DNA from: Bacillus nitratireducens
Lineage (GTDB): Bacteria; Bacillota; Bacilli; Bacillales; Bacillaceae_G
Length of the DNA stretch: 64,000 nt
Direction: 5' to 3'
Assembly (NCBI RefSeq): GCF_001884135.1
Contig: NZ_MAOC01000007.1
Coordinates: forward strand, 124,001-188,000
Notes under the pieces: model-generated
The model's database searches: none
What the model was told of the DNA's origin: nothing
Seen by the model: the letters and a program-made list of their open reading frames with translations, nothing else
Translations under genes and position numbers: made by a program
Shown: one piece after another, positions 1 to 11,131 of the stretch
Position numbering within the stretch: the first letter of the stretch is position 1
Layout of the letters: each line of letters opens with the position of its first letter

Positions 1-660
<660 letters not shown>

Positions 661-701
661 TTATTCGCACCTCTTCATTTTACTCTTACACGCAACAAAA
701 C

Positions 702-725
702 CCCTCACCTCGAGTTAGGTGAGGG
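702..725 (-). terminator. Hairpin between rseP and proS
   Basis: A perfect 9-bp stem (702-710 with 717-725, loop 711-716) is followed on the minus strand by a short GTTTTG tract. It could end part of the rseP transcription or act as a 5' structure of proS mRNA about 40 nt before the proS start. The U-tract is short, so termination may be partial. Confidence 0.6.
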
Positions 726-769
726 ATTTTATTGTACGAGCTCTATTTCATTATAAACTTCTTCTTATT

Positions 770-2032
770 TTACAAGAAAAACTTACGGATGTCATTCCAT
801 GTTACAACTAACATAAGCAACATTAATAATGCAAATCCAATAAAGTGAACCATTCCTTCTTTTTGACGATCAATCGGTTTCCCTCTTAATGCCTCAATTA
901 AGAAGAAGAACAAACGTCCACCGTCTAAAGCTGGAACTGGTAATAAATTAAATAAACCAAGGTTAATACTTAAAACTGCCGCTAAACTTAGTACACGCGT
1001 AAATCCATAATCTACAACTTGATCTGTTAAATTATAAATTCCTACTGGACCTGATAACTCATTAATAGAAAATTGACCAGTTACTAATTTCACAAGAGAA
1101 TCAAAAATTAGTTTCGTCCATTCGTACGTTTGTTCAAACCCTGATTTAATAGAACCCATCACTGTTTTCTCTACAGGAGAGTAAACACCAATTCTACCAA
1201 CTTCTTCTTTTCCTTCTTTATCAACCGTTGGTGTTACTTTTACATTAAACTGTTCATTATCACGCTTTACCTGTAACGTAATTTCTTTATTCGGGTTTTC
1301 ACGTACAATTGTTACAACATCTTTCCATGTACTAGTGTTCTTCCCATCAATCGCTTGAATTGTATCATTTTCTTTTAATCCAGCTTGCTGTGCTGCACTA
1401 TTCTCCATTACTTTTCCGACCATTGGCTTGTCAACAGGAACACCTTGTACAAATCCTAAAATCACAAAAATAACAAATGCTAAAATGAAGTTCATCGCAG
1501 GACCCGCAAAAATTGTTAAAGCACGTTGACCCAATTTCTTGGAGCCAAACTGCCTATTATACGGAGCAATTTGAATTTCTTCACCAGCAGTAATGATACG
1601 AGCTTTTTCATTCACTCGGAATGTTTGCAGCTCTTCCTCGTACTCTTCATATCCCGAAATTGTAAGATTATGTTCCAAATCAGCTTGTTCGACTTCAATG
1701 ACGCGAACATTTGGATATTTTTCATGTCCGTCAAAAACTAATTTCACAACTTCTTCTTTTTCATTTATTACAAGTCCAACCTTTTTCCCAGGCTTTAACT
1801 CCACAGTGTCCGCATCCTCGCCAGCCATTCTTACATAGCCACCAAGGGGTAGTAAGCGAATCGTATACACCGTTTCATTCTTTTCAAATGAGAATATTTT
1901 CGGACCAAAACCAATCGCAAACTCGCGGCATAAAATACCCGCTCTTTTTGCGAAATATAGATGCCCTAGCTCATGGAAAAATACGAGTGCACCGAAAATT
2001 AATATAAAGGCAATCGCTGTATTCAATTCCAT
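770..2032 (-). CDS. rseP: Site-2 zinc metalloprotease RseP/RasP
   Basis: Membrane-embedded intramembrane protease (M50). In B. subtilis the orthologue RasP cleaves the anti-sigma factor RsiW and remnant signal peptides. The zinc site HELGH lies in the first membrane segment (about residues 20-24), a PDZ domain is near residues 200-280, and the third metal ligand lies in the C-terminal motif PVPALDGG, followed by hydrophobic segments. The ORF can be extended two codons to a GTG at 2038, but the ribosome site AAAGG lies 5 nt before ATG 2032, which favours the 420-residue form. It starts 11 nt after the dxr stop, so the two are co-transcribed. Confidence 0.95.
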   Translation of the reverse strand: MELNTAIAFILIFGALVFFHELGHLYFAKRAGILCREFAIGFGPKIFSFEKNETVYTIRLLPLGGYVRMAGEDADTVELKPGKKVGLVINEKEEVVKLVFDGHEKYPNVRVIEVEQADLEHNLTISGYEEYEEELQTFRVNEKARIITAGEEIQIAPYNRQFGSKKLGQRALTIFAGPAMNFILAFVIFVILGFVQGVPVDKPMVGKVMENSAAQQAGLKENDTIQAIDGKNTSTWKDVVTIVRENPNKEITLQVKRDNEQFNVKVTPTVDKEGKEEVGRIGVYSPVEKTVMGSIKSGFEQTYEWTKLIFDSLVKLVTGQFSINELSGPVGIYNLTDQVVDYGFTRVLSLAAVLSINLGLFNLLPVPALDGGRLFFFLIEALRGKPIDRQKEGMVHFIGFALLMLLMLVVTWNDIRKFFL

Positions 2033-2043
2033 AACCACCTTTG

Positions 2044-3186
2044 CTAAATTTGTTCCATCACAAACCGTCTTGTGGCTGCATCAATTTCCTGAATTTCCTC
2101 TAAGCTCGGACGTGCAATGACATTGTGATGGTGCATTGCTTTTTCAATGAGGTCTTCCACTGTTAAGAAACCAATTCTCTTTTGTAAAAAGGCTTCAACA
2201 GCTATTTCATTTGCCGCGTTCATTACAGCTGGCATGCTTCCACCTGTCTTCCCAGCTTCATACGCAAAACGTAGGCAACGGAAACGTTCTTGATTCATTT
2301 TCTCAAAATGCAATGTTCCCATTTCCCATAGATTTAACTGTTTTGTGTCTGAAAGAGGTAATCTATCAGGATATGTAAGCGCGTATTGAATTGGTACTCG
2401 CATATCAGGTGAGCCAAGCTGCGCCATTACACTACGATCTTCAAATTCAACCATAGAATGAATAATACTCTCTTTATGTAGAACAACATCGATTTGCTCA
2501 TAAGGGATACCAAAAAGCCAGTGTGCTTCAATTACTTCTAGTCCCTTATTCATCATTGTAGCAGAATCAATTGTAATTTTCGAACCCATTGACCAGTTTG
2601 GATGACGAAGTGCATCTTCTACGGTCACATGATGCAATTCATCTCTCGTTTTATCACGAAAACTTCCGCCTGAAGCCGTTATAATTAGTCGAGAGATTCT
2701 TTTTTCATTTTCCCCATTCAAGCATTGAAAAATAGCTGAATGTTCACTATCAACTGGAAGTAACGATACATTATGTTTTCGTGCTGCTTCCATTACAAGA
2801 TGCCCTGCAGTTACTAACGTTTCTTTGTTTGCAATTCCAATTGTTTTTTTCGCCTCAATTGCACGGAGTGTCGGCAATAAACCTACGCTACCTACAACCG
2901 CATTTACTACAACTTCTGTATCTGGGTGTAATGCTACTTCTAATAAGCCTTCACTACCATATACGACCTTTGTATTACCAGAAACAGCTTGTAATTTTAA
3001 AACATCTTCCTCTCTTTGCACAGAGACAATTTGCGGAGAAAATTCTTGAATTACCTTTACTGCGTAGTCAACATTTTTCCCTACAGAAAAAGCAACGAGA
3101 CGGAATTGGTCTGGGTGCGAGCGTAACACATCTAATGTTTGTGTACCGATTGATCCGCTTGCACCTAATAAACTAATGTTTTTCAT
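2044..3186 (-). CDS. dxr: 1-deoxy-D-xylulose 5-phosphate reductoisomerase
   Basis: Second step of the MEP isoprenoid pathway: NADPH-dependent conversion of DXP to 2-C-methyl-D-erythritol 4-phosphate. The 380 residues start with the dinucleotide-binding motif [10 protein letters not shown] (8-17). The metal-binding VDSEHSA segment gives D146 and E148, and [12 protein letters not shown] (about 214-225) supplies the third acidic ligand. It lies between cdsA and rseP, next to uppS, which consumes the isoprenoid precursors. Length is typical for the family. Confidence 0.97.
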   Translation of the reverse strand: MKNISLLGASGSIGTQTLDVLRSHPDQFRLVAFSVGKNVDYAVKVIQEFSPQIVSVQREEDVLKLQAVSGNTKVVYGSEGLLEVALHPDTEVVVNAVVGSVGLLPTLRAIEAKKTIGIANKETLVTAGHLVMEAARKHNVSLLPVDSEHSAIFQCLNGENEKRISRLIITASGGSFRDKTRDELHHVTVEDALRHPNWSMGSKITIDSATMMNKGLEVIEAHWLFGIPYEQIDVVLHKESIIHSMVEFEDRSVMAQLGSPDMRVPIQYALTYPDRLPLSDTKQLNLWEMGTLHFEKMNQERFRCLRFAYEAGKTGGSMPAVMNAANEIAVEAFLQKRIGFLTVEDLIEKAMHHHNVIARPSLEEIQEIDAATRRFVMEQI

Positions 3187-3209
3187 GACTCCAACCCCTC
3201 GTTCATTTA

Positions 3210-4001
3210 TTAATTATATTGTAATAAGAAGTATAGAATTGGTAACACAAATAACCAACTATCTGTTCGATCTAATATACCACCATGTCCAGGTAAAATT
3301 GTACCTGAATCCTTTACACCATAATGGCGTTTAAATGCAGATTGCACTAAATCACCAATTTGTCCAAAAATAGAAATGATAATCGTCAGAACGATTAAAA
3401 TTCCTACATTCGCTTCAACCGGGAAGAACATATTGTAAACAAGTGCAACAACAATTCCACAAACAATACCGCCTAATGAACCTTCAATCGTTTTATTCGG
3501 ACTAATTTCTGGCCACAATTTTCTTTTTCCAAATGCTTTTCCTATAAAATATGCCCCTGAATCAGTTGCCCATATGACAAATAATGCACAGAACACATAT
3601 TTAATTCCTAATATTCTCGTTTCATTTAAATATAAGAATCCCATTCCAACATATGTCGTTGCCATAAGTAAAAATGAAGCATTGTCAAAAGTAAATGTAT
3701 TCTTAGAAAGGACTGTATATGATAAAAGTAATAAAACAATCACAAATGTAATTTCTAATTTACCTAATCCAATCCATGTAAACAGCTCTGATGCACTACT
3801 CGGAACTAATATAATCCATAATAATACTGCAGCTAAAACTGTTGGTACCGAAATAAGCGTAAGCTTGTTCATACGAATTAATTCATATAAACCTATAGAA
3901 GCAAGTGCATACACTAAAACTGTAAAAGGCACGCCACCGTATATTACGATGGGAATGAATAGCGCGGCAGCAATCACTCCAGTAATAATTCTCTGTTTCA
4001 C
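3210..4001 (-). CDS. cdsA: Phosphatidate cytidylyltransferase (CDP-diglyceride synthase)
   Basis: Makes CDP-diacylglycerol from phosphatidic acid and CTP, the branch point for phosphatidylglycerol and phosphatidylethanolamine synthesis in the membrane. About 263 residues, mostly hydrophobic, with around eight membrane segments. The family signature is at the C-terminus: [13 protein letters not shown] followed by [13 protein letters not shown]. The ORF extends to a TTG at 4007, but AGAGGG lies 7 nt before the GTG at 4001, so the start MKQRIITG is preferred. It directly follows uppS, which ends at 4019. Confidence 0.95.
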   Translation of the reverse strand: MKQRIITGVIAAALFIPIVIYGGVPFTVLVYALASIGLYELIRMNKLTLISVPTVLAAVLLWIILVPSSASELFTWIGLGKLEITFVIVLLLLSYTVLSKNTFTFDNASFLLMATTYVGMGFLYLNETRILGIKYVFCALFVIWATDSGAYFIGKAFGKRKLWPEISPNKTIEGSLGGIVCGIVVALVYNMFFPVEANVGILIVLTIIISIFGQIGDLVQSAFKRHYGVKDSGTILPGHGGILDRTDSWLFVLPILYFLLQYN

Positions 4002-4018
4002 TACCAAACCCTCTCTTT

Positions 4019-4795
4019 CTACACGCCTCCGAATCTGCGCCCTCTATGCTGAAAGTCTGTAATCGCATTTAGCAAATGTTCCTCGGTAAAATCTGGCCAA
4101 TACACATCTGTAAACCAAAATTCCGAATAAGCAATTTGCCATAACATGAAATTACTAATACGTAGCTCTCCGCTTGTACGGATTAACAACTCTGGATCAG
4201 GTAAAGAACTCGTCATTAAGTACGAAGAAATCATTTCTTCACTTACTTCTTCAGCACGAATTTTCCCTTCCTCACTATCTTTCATCATATGTTGCACAGC
4301 AGAAACGATTTCATCTCGACTTCCATAGTTTAACGCGAAATTAAGAATTAATCCCGTATTCTCTTTCGTATCTTCCATGGCCTTTTCCATCGCTCTGCGC
4401 GTATGCGTAGGAAGACGATCTTTTTGCCCTATTACTCGGACTTGTACGTTTTCTTCAATCAATTCTGGTAAAAATGTACCTAGAAATTCTTCTGGAAGCT
4501 TCATCAAATAATCTACTTCCTTTTTCGGTCTTTTCCAGTTCTCAGTCGAAAAAGCATAAAGAGTTAATACTTTCACACCAAGCTTACTTGCAAATTTTGT
4601 TATTTTCTTTACAACTTGCATGCCTTCATGATGTCCAGCAATGCGAGGCATCGCTCTTCTCTTTGCCCATCTTCCATTGCCATCCATAATAATAGCAATA
4701 TGTTCTGGGATATATCCTTTTTTCACTTCTTCAACGAGATGATCAAACGATGCGTCCTTTTTACTTTTAAAAAAAGGAAAGTTTTTAAACATCAT
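4019..4795 (-). CDS. uppS: Undecaprenyl diphosphate synthase
   Basis: cis-Prenyltransferase that builds the C55 lipid carrier for peptidoglycan and teichoic acid synthesis. The 258 residues contain the substrate motif IAIIMDGNGRWAKRR (Asp38 is the expected catalytic residue), YAFSTENWKRP, and the C-terminal signature LLIRTSGELRISNF followed by QIAYSEFWFTDVYWPDF. GGAGG lies 6 nt before ATG 4795. A terminator at 4839-4859 separates it from frr, and cdsA follows 17 nt downstream. Confidence 0.97.
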   Translation of the reverse strand: MMFKNFPFFKSKKDASFDHLVEEVKKGYIPEHIAIIMDGNGRWAKRRAMPRIAGHHEGMQVVKKITKFASKLGVKVLTLYAFSTENWKRPKKEVDYLMKLPEEFLGTFLPELIEENVQVRVIGQKDRLPTHTRRAMEKAMEDTKENTGLILNFALNYGSRDEIVSAVQHMMKDSEEGKIRAEEVSEEMISSYLMTSSLPDPELLIRTSGELRISNFMLWQIAYSEFWFTDVYWPDFTEEHLLNAITDFQHRGRRFGGV

Positions 4796-4833
4796 TCATA
4801 CCCTCCAGCAAGCAGACGTATGCCTAAAAGTGT

Positions 4834-4859
4834 AAAAAGACCCCCTTAAGAAGAGGGTC
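4834..4859 (-). terminator. Intrinsic terminator after frr
   Basis: A 9-bp stem with one mismatch (4839-4847 with 4851-4859) is followed on the minus strand by five U (4834-4838). It lies between the frr stop and the uppS ribosome site, so it probably trims transcription from pyrH-frr into uppS. Confidence 0.75.
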
Positions 4860-4880
4860 ATATTTGCGAAGTTATCGCTA

Positions 4881-5438
4881 TTACACTTCCATGATTTCTT
4901 TTTCTTTGTTTTTTGCGATTTCGTCAACTTTTGCAATATATTTATCTGTTTCTTTTTGGATATCTTCAGTATATCCTCTTAAATCGTCTTCTGTAATATC
5001 GCCAGCTTTTTCAAGCTTCTTAAGATCATCATTACCGTCACGACGTACGTTACGAACAGCAACTTTTGCTTCTTCAGCATATTTTTTCACAACTTTTACA
5101 AGATCACGACGACGCTCTTCTGTTAATGCAGGGAATGCAATACGAATTACAGTTCCATCATTAGAAGGATTTAAGCCTAAATCTGCTTTTAAGATTGCTT
5201 TTTCAATATCACCGATAGAAGTTTTATCATAAGGTTGAATTACAAGTAAACGTGCTTCTGGAACTGTAATGTTCGCTAATTGCACAACAGGTGTTGGTGC
5301 ACCATAGTAATCAACTTGTACCTTATCTAATACAGACGAGCTTGCACGACCTGCGCGAACTGTTGCTAATTCACGAGAGTAAGCAGCAACTGCTTTTTCC
5401 ATTTTTTCATTTGAAGACTTCAATACTTGTTGTCCCAT
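4881..5438 (-). CDS. frr: Ribosome recycling factor
   Basis: Splits post-termination ribosomes together with EF-G. The 185 residues are the standard length, with the N-terminal helix ([20 protein letters not shown]), the [16 protein letters not shown] beta region and the C-terminal [19 protein letters not shown] helix. It starts 2 nt after the pyrH stop, which implies coupled expression. A terminator follows the gene. Confidence 0.97.
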   Translation of the reverse strand: MGQQVLKSSNEKMEKAVAAYSRELATVRAGRASSSVLDKVQVDYYGAPTPVVQLANITVPEARLLVIQPYDKTSIGDIEKAILKADLGLNPSNDGTVIRIAFPALTEERRRDLVKVVKKYAEEAKVAVRNVRRDGNDDLKKLEKAGDITEDDLRGYTEDIQKETDKYIAKVDEIAKNKEKEIMEV

Positions 5439-5440
5439 AT

Positions 5441-6163
5441 TTATTTCCCCCTTACAACTGTTCCAATATTTTCGCCTAAAACGGCACGTTTAATGTTACC
5501 TTTTTCCATAACCGAGAATACAATTAATGGAATATCATTGTCCATACATAAAGAAGAAGCTGTTGAATCCATTACACCTAAACCTTCTTTTAATACATCT
5601 AAGTAAGTAAGTGTTTCGTATTTCGTAGCTGTTGGGTCAAGAGATGGATCTGCATTATATACGCCATCTACGTTGTTTTTCGCCATTAAGATAACATCAG
5701 CTTCGATTTCCGCTGCACGTAATGCTGCCGTCGTATCTGTAGAGAAGTAAGGGTTACCTGTACCTGCTGCAAAGATAACAACACGTTTCTTCTCTAAGTG
5801 ACGAATTGCTTTACGACGAATGTAAGGCTCTGCTACTTGACGCATTTCGATTGAAGTTTGAACACGAGTTTGAATTCCAATGTTCTCTAAGCTATCTTGA
5901 AGAGCTAATGAGTTCATAACTGTTGCTAACATACCCATGTAATCTGCTCCAGCACGATCCATTCCCATTTCACTTCCGATTTTTCCACGCCAAATGTTTC
6001 CGCCACCAACAACAACAGCAACTTCTACATCAAGTTCTGCAATTTCTTTCACTTGTTCCGCAACTGATTTTATAACAGATGGGTTAATTCCAAATCCTTG
6101 TTCGCCAGCTAACGCTTCTCCGCTTAGCTTTAATACGACACGATTATATTTCGGTTTACTCAT
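5441..6163 (-). CDS. pyrH: Uridylate kinase (UMP kinase)
   Basis: Phosphorylates UMP to UDP in pyrimidine nucleotide synthesis; bacterial hexameric amino acid kinase fold, unrelated to the eukaryotic enzyme. The 240 residues carry the phosphate-binding N-terminus [22 protein letters not shown], and [14 protein letters not shown]. Located in the usual tsf-pyrH-frr order. The tsf terminator at 6195-6221 lies just upstream. Confidence 0.97.
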   Translation of the reverse strand: MSKPKYNRVVLKLSGEALAGEQGFGINPSVIKSVAEQVKEIAELDVEVAVVVGGGNIWRGKIGSEMGMDRAGADYMGMLATVMNSLALQDSLENIGIQTRVQTSIEMRQVAEPYIRRKAIRHLEKKRVVIFAAGTGNPYFSTDTTAALRAAEIEADVILMAKNNVDGVYNADPSLDPTATKYETLTYLDVLKEGLGVMDSTASSLCMDNDIPLIVFSVMEKGNIKRAVLGENIGTVVRGK

Positions 6164-6194
6164 AATGAACCTCCAATTGCTTACATCTTTATTT

Positions 6195-6221
6195 TAAAAA
6201 AGGGAACACAATGTGTTCCCT
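6195..6221 (-). terminator. Intrinsic terminator after tsf
   Basis: A perfect 9-bp stem (6201-6209 with 6213-6221, loop AAT) is followed on the minus strand by six U. It lies between the tsf stop and the pyrH start. Confidence 0.85.
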
Positions 6222-6229
6222 AATCTTTA

Positions 6230-7117
6230 TTAGTTGCTACCTTTTACTTGGTTCATTACTTCTTCAGCAAAGTTGTCTTCGCGTTTTTCGATACCTTCAC
6301 CAACAGCGTAGCGAACGAATCCTTTTAATGTTCCGCCTTTAGACTCAACGAACTGACGAACTTTCATATCAGGGTTTTTAACGAATGCTTGGTCAAGTAA
6401 GCAAATCTCTTCGAAGAATTTGCCTAGACGGCCTTCAACCATTTTTGCAACGATTTTTTCAGGCTTGCCTTCGTTTAAAGCTTGTTGTGTTAATACTTGA
6501 CGCTCATGCTCAACTTCTTCAGCAGTTACAGCATCGCGGTCGATGTATTTTGGGTTAACTGCTGCGATGTGCATTGCTACATCTTTAGCAGCAGCTTCGT
6601 CAGTAGAACCTTCAAGAACTGTTAATACACCAATACGTCCACCCATGTGTAGGTAAGCGCCGAATGCATCAGCATCAGTTTTTGATACGATTTCGAAACG
6701 ACGAAGTGTAAGTTTTTCACCAATTTTAGCGATTGCTTCGTTGATGTGCTCTTCTACTGTTTTGCCGCCTTCGATTGTTTGAGCCATAGCTTCTTCAATG
6801 TTAGCTGGTTTGTTAGCTAATAAGTGAGCAGCTAATTCTTTAATTAACGCTTGGAAACCTTCGTTTTTCGCAACGAAATCAGTCTCAGAGTTTAATTCTA
6901 AGATTAAACCTTCGTTACCGTTTGTTTCGATGAAAGTTAAACCTTCAGCAGCGATGCGGTCTGCTTTTTTAGCAGCTTTTGCAATACCTTTTTCACGTAA
7001 GAAGTCAATTGCTTTCTCCATGTCGCCATTAGTTTCAGTTAAAGCTTTTTTGCAGTCCATCATACCTGCGCCTGTTTTTTCACGAAGTTCTTTTACCATT
7101 TGTGCAGTGATTGCCAT
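6230..7117 (-). CDS. tsf: Elongation factor Ts
   Basis: Guanine nucleotide exchange factor for EF-Tu. 295 residues with the N-terminal UBA-like domain ([20 protein letters not shown]), the [10 protein letters not shown] exchange motif around residue 80, and the C-terminal dimerisation part. The frame extends three codons to ATG 7126, but that codon touches the AGGAGG ribosome site; ATG 7117 is 9 nt away and is the better start. It is downstream of rpsB, separated by an unusual repeat and terminator spacer (7143-7212). Confidence 0.97.
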   Translation of the reverse strand: MAITAQMVKELREKTGAGMMDCKKALTETNGDMEKAIDFLREKGIAKAAKKADRIAAEGLTFIETNGNEGLILELNSETDFVAKNEGFQALIKELAAHLLANKPANIEEAMAQTIEGGKTVEEHINEAIAKIGEKLTLRRFEIVSKTDADAFGAYLHMGGRIGVLTVLEGSTDEAAAKDVAMHIAAVNPKYIDRDAVTAEEVEHERQVLTQQALNEGKPEKIVAKMVEGRLGKFFEEICLLDQAFVKNPDMKVRQFVESKGGTLKGFVRYAVGEGIEKREDNFAEEVMNQVKGSN

Positions 7118-7142
7118 ATTTTTCATCCTCCTAAAATATGTA

Positions 7143-7184
7143 TTTATACCTTTTTAAAAAGGTGTTTATACCTTAAAAAAGGTG
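7143..7184 (-). repeat. Two adjacent direct repeats forming short palindromes
   Basis: The unit TTTATACC-Tn-An-GGTG occurs twice back to back (7143-7164 and 7165-7184). The first contains a perfect 16-bp palindrome (7148-7163). The last GGTG is also the 5' arm of the terminator stem at 7178-7212. The arms can therefore pair in more than one way. Confidence 0.75.
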
Positions 7185-7212
7185 ATAAAAGGCCGAACCC
7201 CTTATCACCTTT
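7178..7212 (-). terminator. Intrinsic terminator between rpsB and tsf
   Basis: An 11-bp stem (7178-7188 with 7202-7212) with a 13-nt loop, followed on the minus strand by a U-rich stretch (complement of 7175-7180). It probably sets the rpsB to tsf expression ratio by partial termination. Confidence 0.75.
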
Positions 7213-7221
7213 CCAAATTTG

Positions 7222-7926
<705 letters not shown>

Positions 7927-8046
7927 TTAGTTCCTCCTAAATGGTTTTTGATATCCTCCGTTTACTTCATCTCTAAGCGAAACTACAAACGTAGCACCAA
8001 CACTTAAATCAGTAAACGTGTGTACTTTGTACTGACACCACTGCTT

Positions 8047-8075
8047 ACTATATCATACTGAAATATTACAATCAA
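8047..8075 (-). promoter_or_regulatory. Sigma-A promoter of rpsB
   Basis: On the minus strand, -35 TTGATT (8070-8075) and -10 TATAGT (8047-8052) are separated by 17 nt. The position, about 125 nt before the rpsB start and after the codY terminator, fits an rpsB-tsf operon promoter with an untranslated leader. Confidence 0.7.
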
Positions 8076-8233
8076 GTCGAAAATGCGAACAATGTAAAAC
8101 TTTCTTTTTTTCACGCTCGAATTCTAGTATTCCCAACCTTCACTTCCTTTAAGCAAGAAGGTGAAGGCTAATTAATAGTTTTCTAATGAACGTTGTCATG
8201 ACGCCTTACGTAAGCAAAATCATTCTCTTAAAA

Positions 8234-8266
8234 AAACAAAAAACTCTCCTCAACCGAGGAGAGTTT
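8234..8266 (-). terminator. Intrinsic terminator after codY
   Basis: A perfect 11-bp stem (8241-8251 with 8256-8266, loop AACC) is followed on the minus strand by a U-rich tail. It ends the xerC-hslV-hslU-codY operon. Confidence 0.9.
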
Positions 8267-8275
8267 TTATATAAA

Positions 8276-9055
8276 TTAGTTTGTTTTTAATTTAGCAAGT
8301 TCCTGTAGAAACTTGTCGTTTAGCACTTTAATGTATGTTCCTTTCATACCTAAAGAGCGAGACTCAATAACACCAGCACTTTCTAATTTACGTAGTGCAT
8401 TTACGATTACAGAACGAGTAATCCCTACGCGATCAGCAATTTTACTTGCAACAAGTAAACCTTCTGTTCCATTTAATTCTTCGAAGATATGCTCGATTGC
8501 TTCTAACTCACTGTAAGATAATGAGCTAATCGCCATTTGAACAACAGCTTTACTACGTGCTTCCTCTTCGATTTCTTCTGCTTTTTCACGTAAGATTTCC
8601 ATACCTACTACAGTTGAACTGTATTCAGCAAGGATTAAATCATCGTCTAAGAACTCTTGACCAAGACGAGCTAACACTAATGTGCCTAGACGCTCACCGC
8701 CACCAACGATTGGTACGATTGTAGTTAAACCTTGACCGAATAATTCTCTATTTTCTACTGGGAATGCTGTGTAAGCACTGTTTACATCTAAGTTAGAAGA
8801 TGTTTCTGTAATGTTGAATAAGCTTTGTGTGTATTCTTCCGGGAATTGACGCTCTGCAAGCATTTGTTTCATACGCTCATTCTCAATTTGTTGGTGAATT
8901 GCATAACCTAGTAATTTACCACGACGGCTTACTACGAATACGTTCGCTTCGATTACTTCACACATTGTGTCAGACATTTCTCTAAAGTTTACAGGCTTTC
9001 CTGCTGCGCTCTGTAATAACGCATTTAATTTTCTCGTTTTTGCTAATAATTCCAT
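8276..9055 (-). CDS. codY: GTP- and branched-chain-amino-acid-sensing repressor CodY
   Basis: Global regulator of Firmicutes that represses stationary-phase, amino acid and virulence genes when GTP and Ile/Leu/Val are high. The 259 residues have the N-terminal GAF-like domain (about 1-155) that binds branched-chain amino acids and a C-terminal winged helix with the recognition segment [20 protein letters not shown] (about 203-222). It is the last gene of the xerC-hslV-hslU-codY operon, the same order as codV-clpQ-clpY-codY of B. subtilis, and has its own terminator. Confidence 0.98.
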
Positions 9056-9132
9056 TTCAAAAGTTCCTCCTACATATTACTCACATATTTTTTCATCACT
9101 TGGAAACTAGGGCGAGTCACCTGATGACACAA

Positions 9133-10524
9133 TTACAAAATAAACTGGCTCACATCTTTATTTTTAGCAATCGTTGCTAATTTCTCCTCAACGTATTGAG
9201 GTGTTATCGTTATTTTCTCTAACGTAATTTCAGATGCTTCAAACGATAAATCTTCAAGGAGCTTCTCCATAATCGTATGAAGTCTTCTTGCTCCAATATT
9301 ATCTGTATCCTGATTAACTTGATAAGCAATCTCAGCAATCTTACGAATAGCTTCGTCTGAAAATTCAATTTCTATACCTTCAGTCGCTAATAAAGCCATA
9401 TATTGTTTAATTAACGCATTGTCAGGCTCGATTAATATTTTAACAAAATCATCTGTCGATAATTTTGTTAATTCTACTCGAATCGGAAATCTCCCTTGCA
9501 GTTCCGGAATTAAATCCGACGGTTTAGACATATGAAACGCTCCAGCTGCAACGAATAAAATATAATCCGTTTTTACTGATCCGTATTTTGTCGCGACATT
9601 TGACCCTTCTACAATCGGCAGAATGTCACGTTGCACACCTTCACGTGATACATCTACGCTATTCGACTGCTTACCAGCAATTTTGTCAATTTCATCGATA
9701 AAAATAATCCCGAGCTGTTCAGCACGATAAACAGCCTCTTGTGTAACTTCATCCATATCAATTAAGCGCTGTGCTTCCTCATTTGTCAAGAGTTTTCTTG
9801 CTTCTTTTACAGAAAGTTTACGTTTTTTTGTTTTTTTCGGCATAAAACTTCCTAATGCATCTTGGAAATTCATTCCCATTTGTTCCATACCAGTTCCTTG
9901 TAACATATCGAACATGGAAGACTGTTGCTCAGTCACTTCAATCGATACAATTTCATCTTCAAGAAGTCCTGCAGCAAGCTTTCTTTCCACGTCTTGACGT
10001 TTCTTTTCGATTTCAACATCTTCCTGTGTATCAGATGTTTGATTCGAATTTTGAGCACCGCCAAATAGCATTTCTAATGGGTTTTTAAATCCAGATTGTT
10101 TCTCCGGACTTGGCACTAAAATTTCAACAAGACGTTGGTTCGCTTGTTCTTCTGCTTTGTCTTGCACTTTAATTACCATTTCTTCTTTCACGATACGAAC
10201 TGACGTTTCCACAAGGTCACGTACCATTGATTCTACATCTCTACCTACATATCCAACTTCTGTAAATTTCGTAGCTTCAACCTTAATAAAAGGTGCTCCA
10301 ACGAGTTTCGCCATTCGTCGTGCTACCTCTGTTTTACCAACACCTGTCGGTCCAATCATTAAAATATTTTTAGGTGCAATTTCATCACGTAGATTTTCAG
10401 CTAATTTACTTCGACGATATCGATTTCTTAAAGCTACAGCAACCGCTTTCTTCGCATCTTTTTGACCGATAATGTATTGATCTAATTTTTCCACAATTTG
10501 ACGCGGAGTAAAATGTAAATGCAT
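9133..10524 (-). CDS. hslU: ATP-dependent protease ATPase subunit HslU (ClpY)
   Basis: AAA+ unfoldase that feeds substrates to the HslV peptidase. 463 residues from ATG 10524 ([11 protein letters not shown]), which has GGGAGG 8 nt upstream; the frame runs 13 codons further but without a better site. Walker A is GPTGVGKTE (58-66) and Walker [12 protein letters not shown]. The C-terminal tail KDVSQFIL matches the HslU tail that inserts into HslV. The hslV stop is 22 nt upstream, so the two subunits are made together. Confidence 0.97.
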   Translation of the reverse strand: MHLHFTPRQIVEKLDQYIIGQKDAKKAVAVALRNRYRRSKLAENLRDEIAPKNILMIGPTGVGKTEVARRMAKLVGAPFIKVEATKFTEVGYVGRDVESMVRDLVETSVRIVKEEMVIKVQDKAEEQANQRLVEILVPSPEKQSGFKNPLEMLFGGAQNSNQTSDTQEDVEIEKKRQDVERKLAAGLLEDEIVSIEVTEQQSSMFDMLQGTGMEQMGMNFQDALGSFMPKKTKKRKLSVKEARKLLTNEEAQRLIDMDEVTQEAVYRAEQLGIIFIDEIDKIAGKQSNSVDVSREGVQRDILPIVEGSNVATKYGSVKTDYILFVAAGAFHMSKPSDLIPELQGRFPIRVELTKLSTDDFVKILIEPDNALIKQYMALLATEGIEIEFSDEAIRKIAEIAYQVNQDTDNIGARRLHTIMEKLLEDLSFEASEITLEKITITPQYVEEKLATIAKNKDVSQFIL

Positions 10525-10546
10525 ATAAAATGCCTCCCTTACGATT

Positions 10547-11089
10547 CTACAATTCTTCCACAATTATATTGTGGTTCGTATAAACACAAATATCGCCAGC
10601 AATGTCTAAACTCGCTTTCGCAATTTCCTTCGCTGTTAAATGTTCACTTGCATATTGCTTTAAAGCACGACCTGCAGAAAGCGCATAATTCCCGCCAGAT
10701 CCAATTGCTAAAATACCATCATCCGGTTCAATCACTTCTCCTGTACCTGAAACAAGAAGCATAGTTGTTTTATCCATGACAATGAGCATCGCTTCTAGCT
10801 GACGTAACATTTTGTCGCCACGCCATTGTTTTGCCATCTCAACTGCAGCACGCTGCAAATTGCCATTGTACTCTTCTAATTTCCCTTCAAACATTTCAAA
10901 AAGAGTAAATGCATCTGCAACTGAACCTGCAAAACCAGCTAAAACTTTCCCTTGGAAAAGTTTGCGAACTTTGCGAGCTGTATGCTTCATTACAACAGCA
11001 TTTCCCATCGTCACCTGACCATCTCCAGCCATTGCACATTCTCCATTATGATGAACTGCAAATATCGTTGTAGCGTGGAAATTTCCCAT
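10547..11089 (-). CDS. hslV: ATP-dependent protease peptidase subunit HslV (ClpQ)
   Basis: Proteolytic core of HslUV, an N-terminal-nucleophile hydrolase of the proteasome beta family. The 180 residues begin [14 protein letters not shown] and include [12 protein letters not shown] and the [13 protein letters not shown] segment near the active site. The usual nucleophile corresponds to Thr7, so six residues would have to be removed. In B. subtilis CodW an N-terminal serine has been reported as nucleophile; here residue 2 is Gly. AAAGGAG lies 7 nt before the ATG. Partner hslU follows directly. Confidence 0.96.
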   Translation of the reverse strand: MGNFHATTIFAVHHNGECAMAGDGQVTMGNAVVMKHTARKVRKLFQGKVLAGFAGSVADAFTLFEMFEGKLEEYNGNLQRAAVEMAKQWRGDKMLRQLEAMLIVMDKTTMLLVSGTGEVIEPDDGILAIGSGGNYALSAGRALKQYASEHLTAKEIAKASLDIAGDICVYTNHNIIVEEL

Positions 11090-11131
11090 AGAAAAAACTC
11101 CTTTATATGTTTTTATAGCTCTTAAAGCAAT

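Noticed and set aside
661-769. T-box riboswitch before proS
   Set aside because: The spacer is only 109 nt with a single hairpin; there is no room for the specifier loop and T-box sequence.
2781-3176. 131-codon plus-strand frame
   Set aside because: Antisense to dxr; no ribosome site and no recognisable domain.
3574-4062. 162-codon plus-strand frame
   Set aside because: Antisense shadow of cdsA with no supporting signal.
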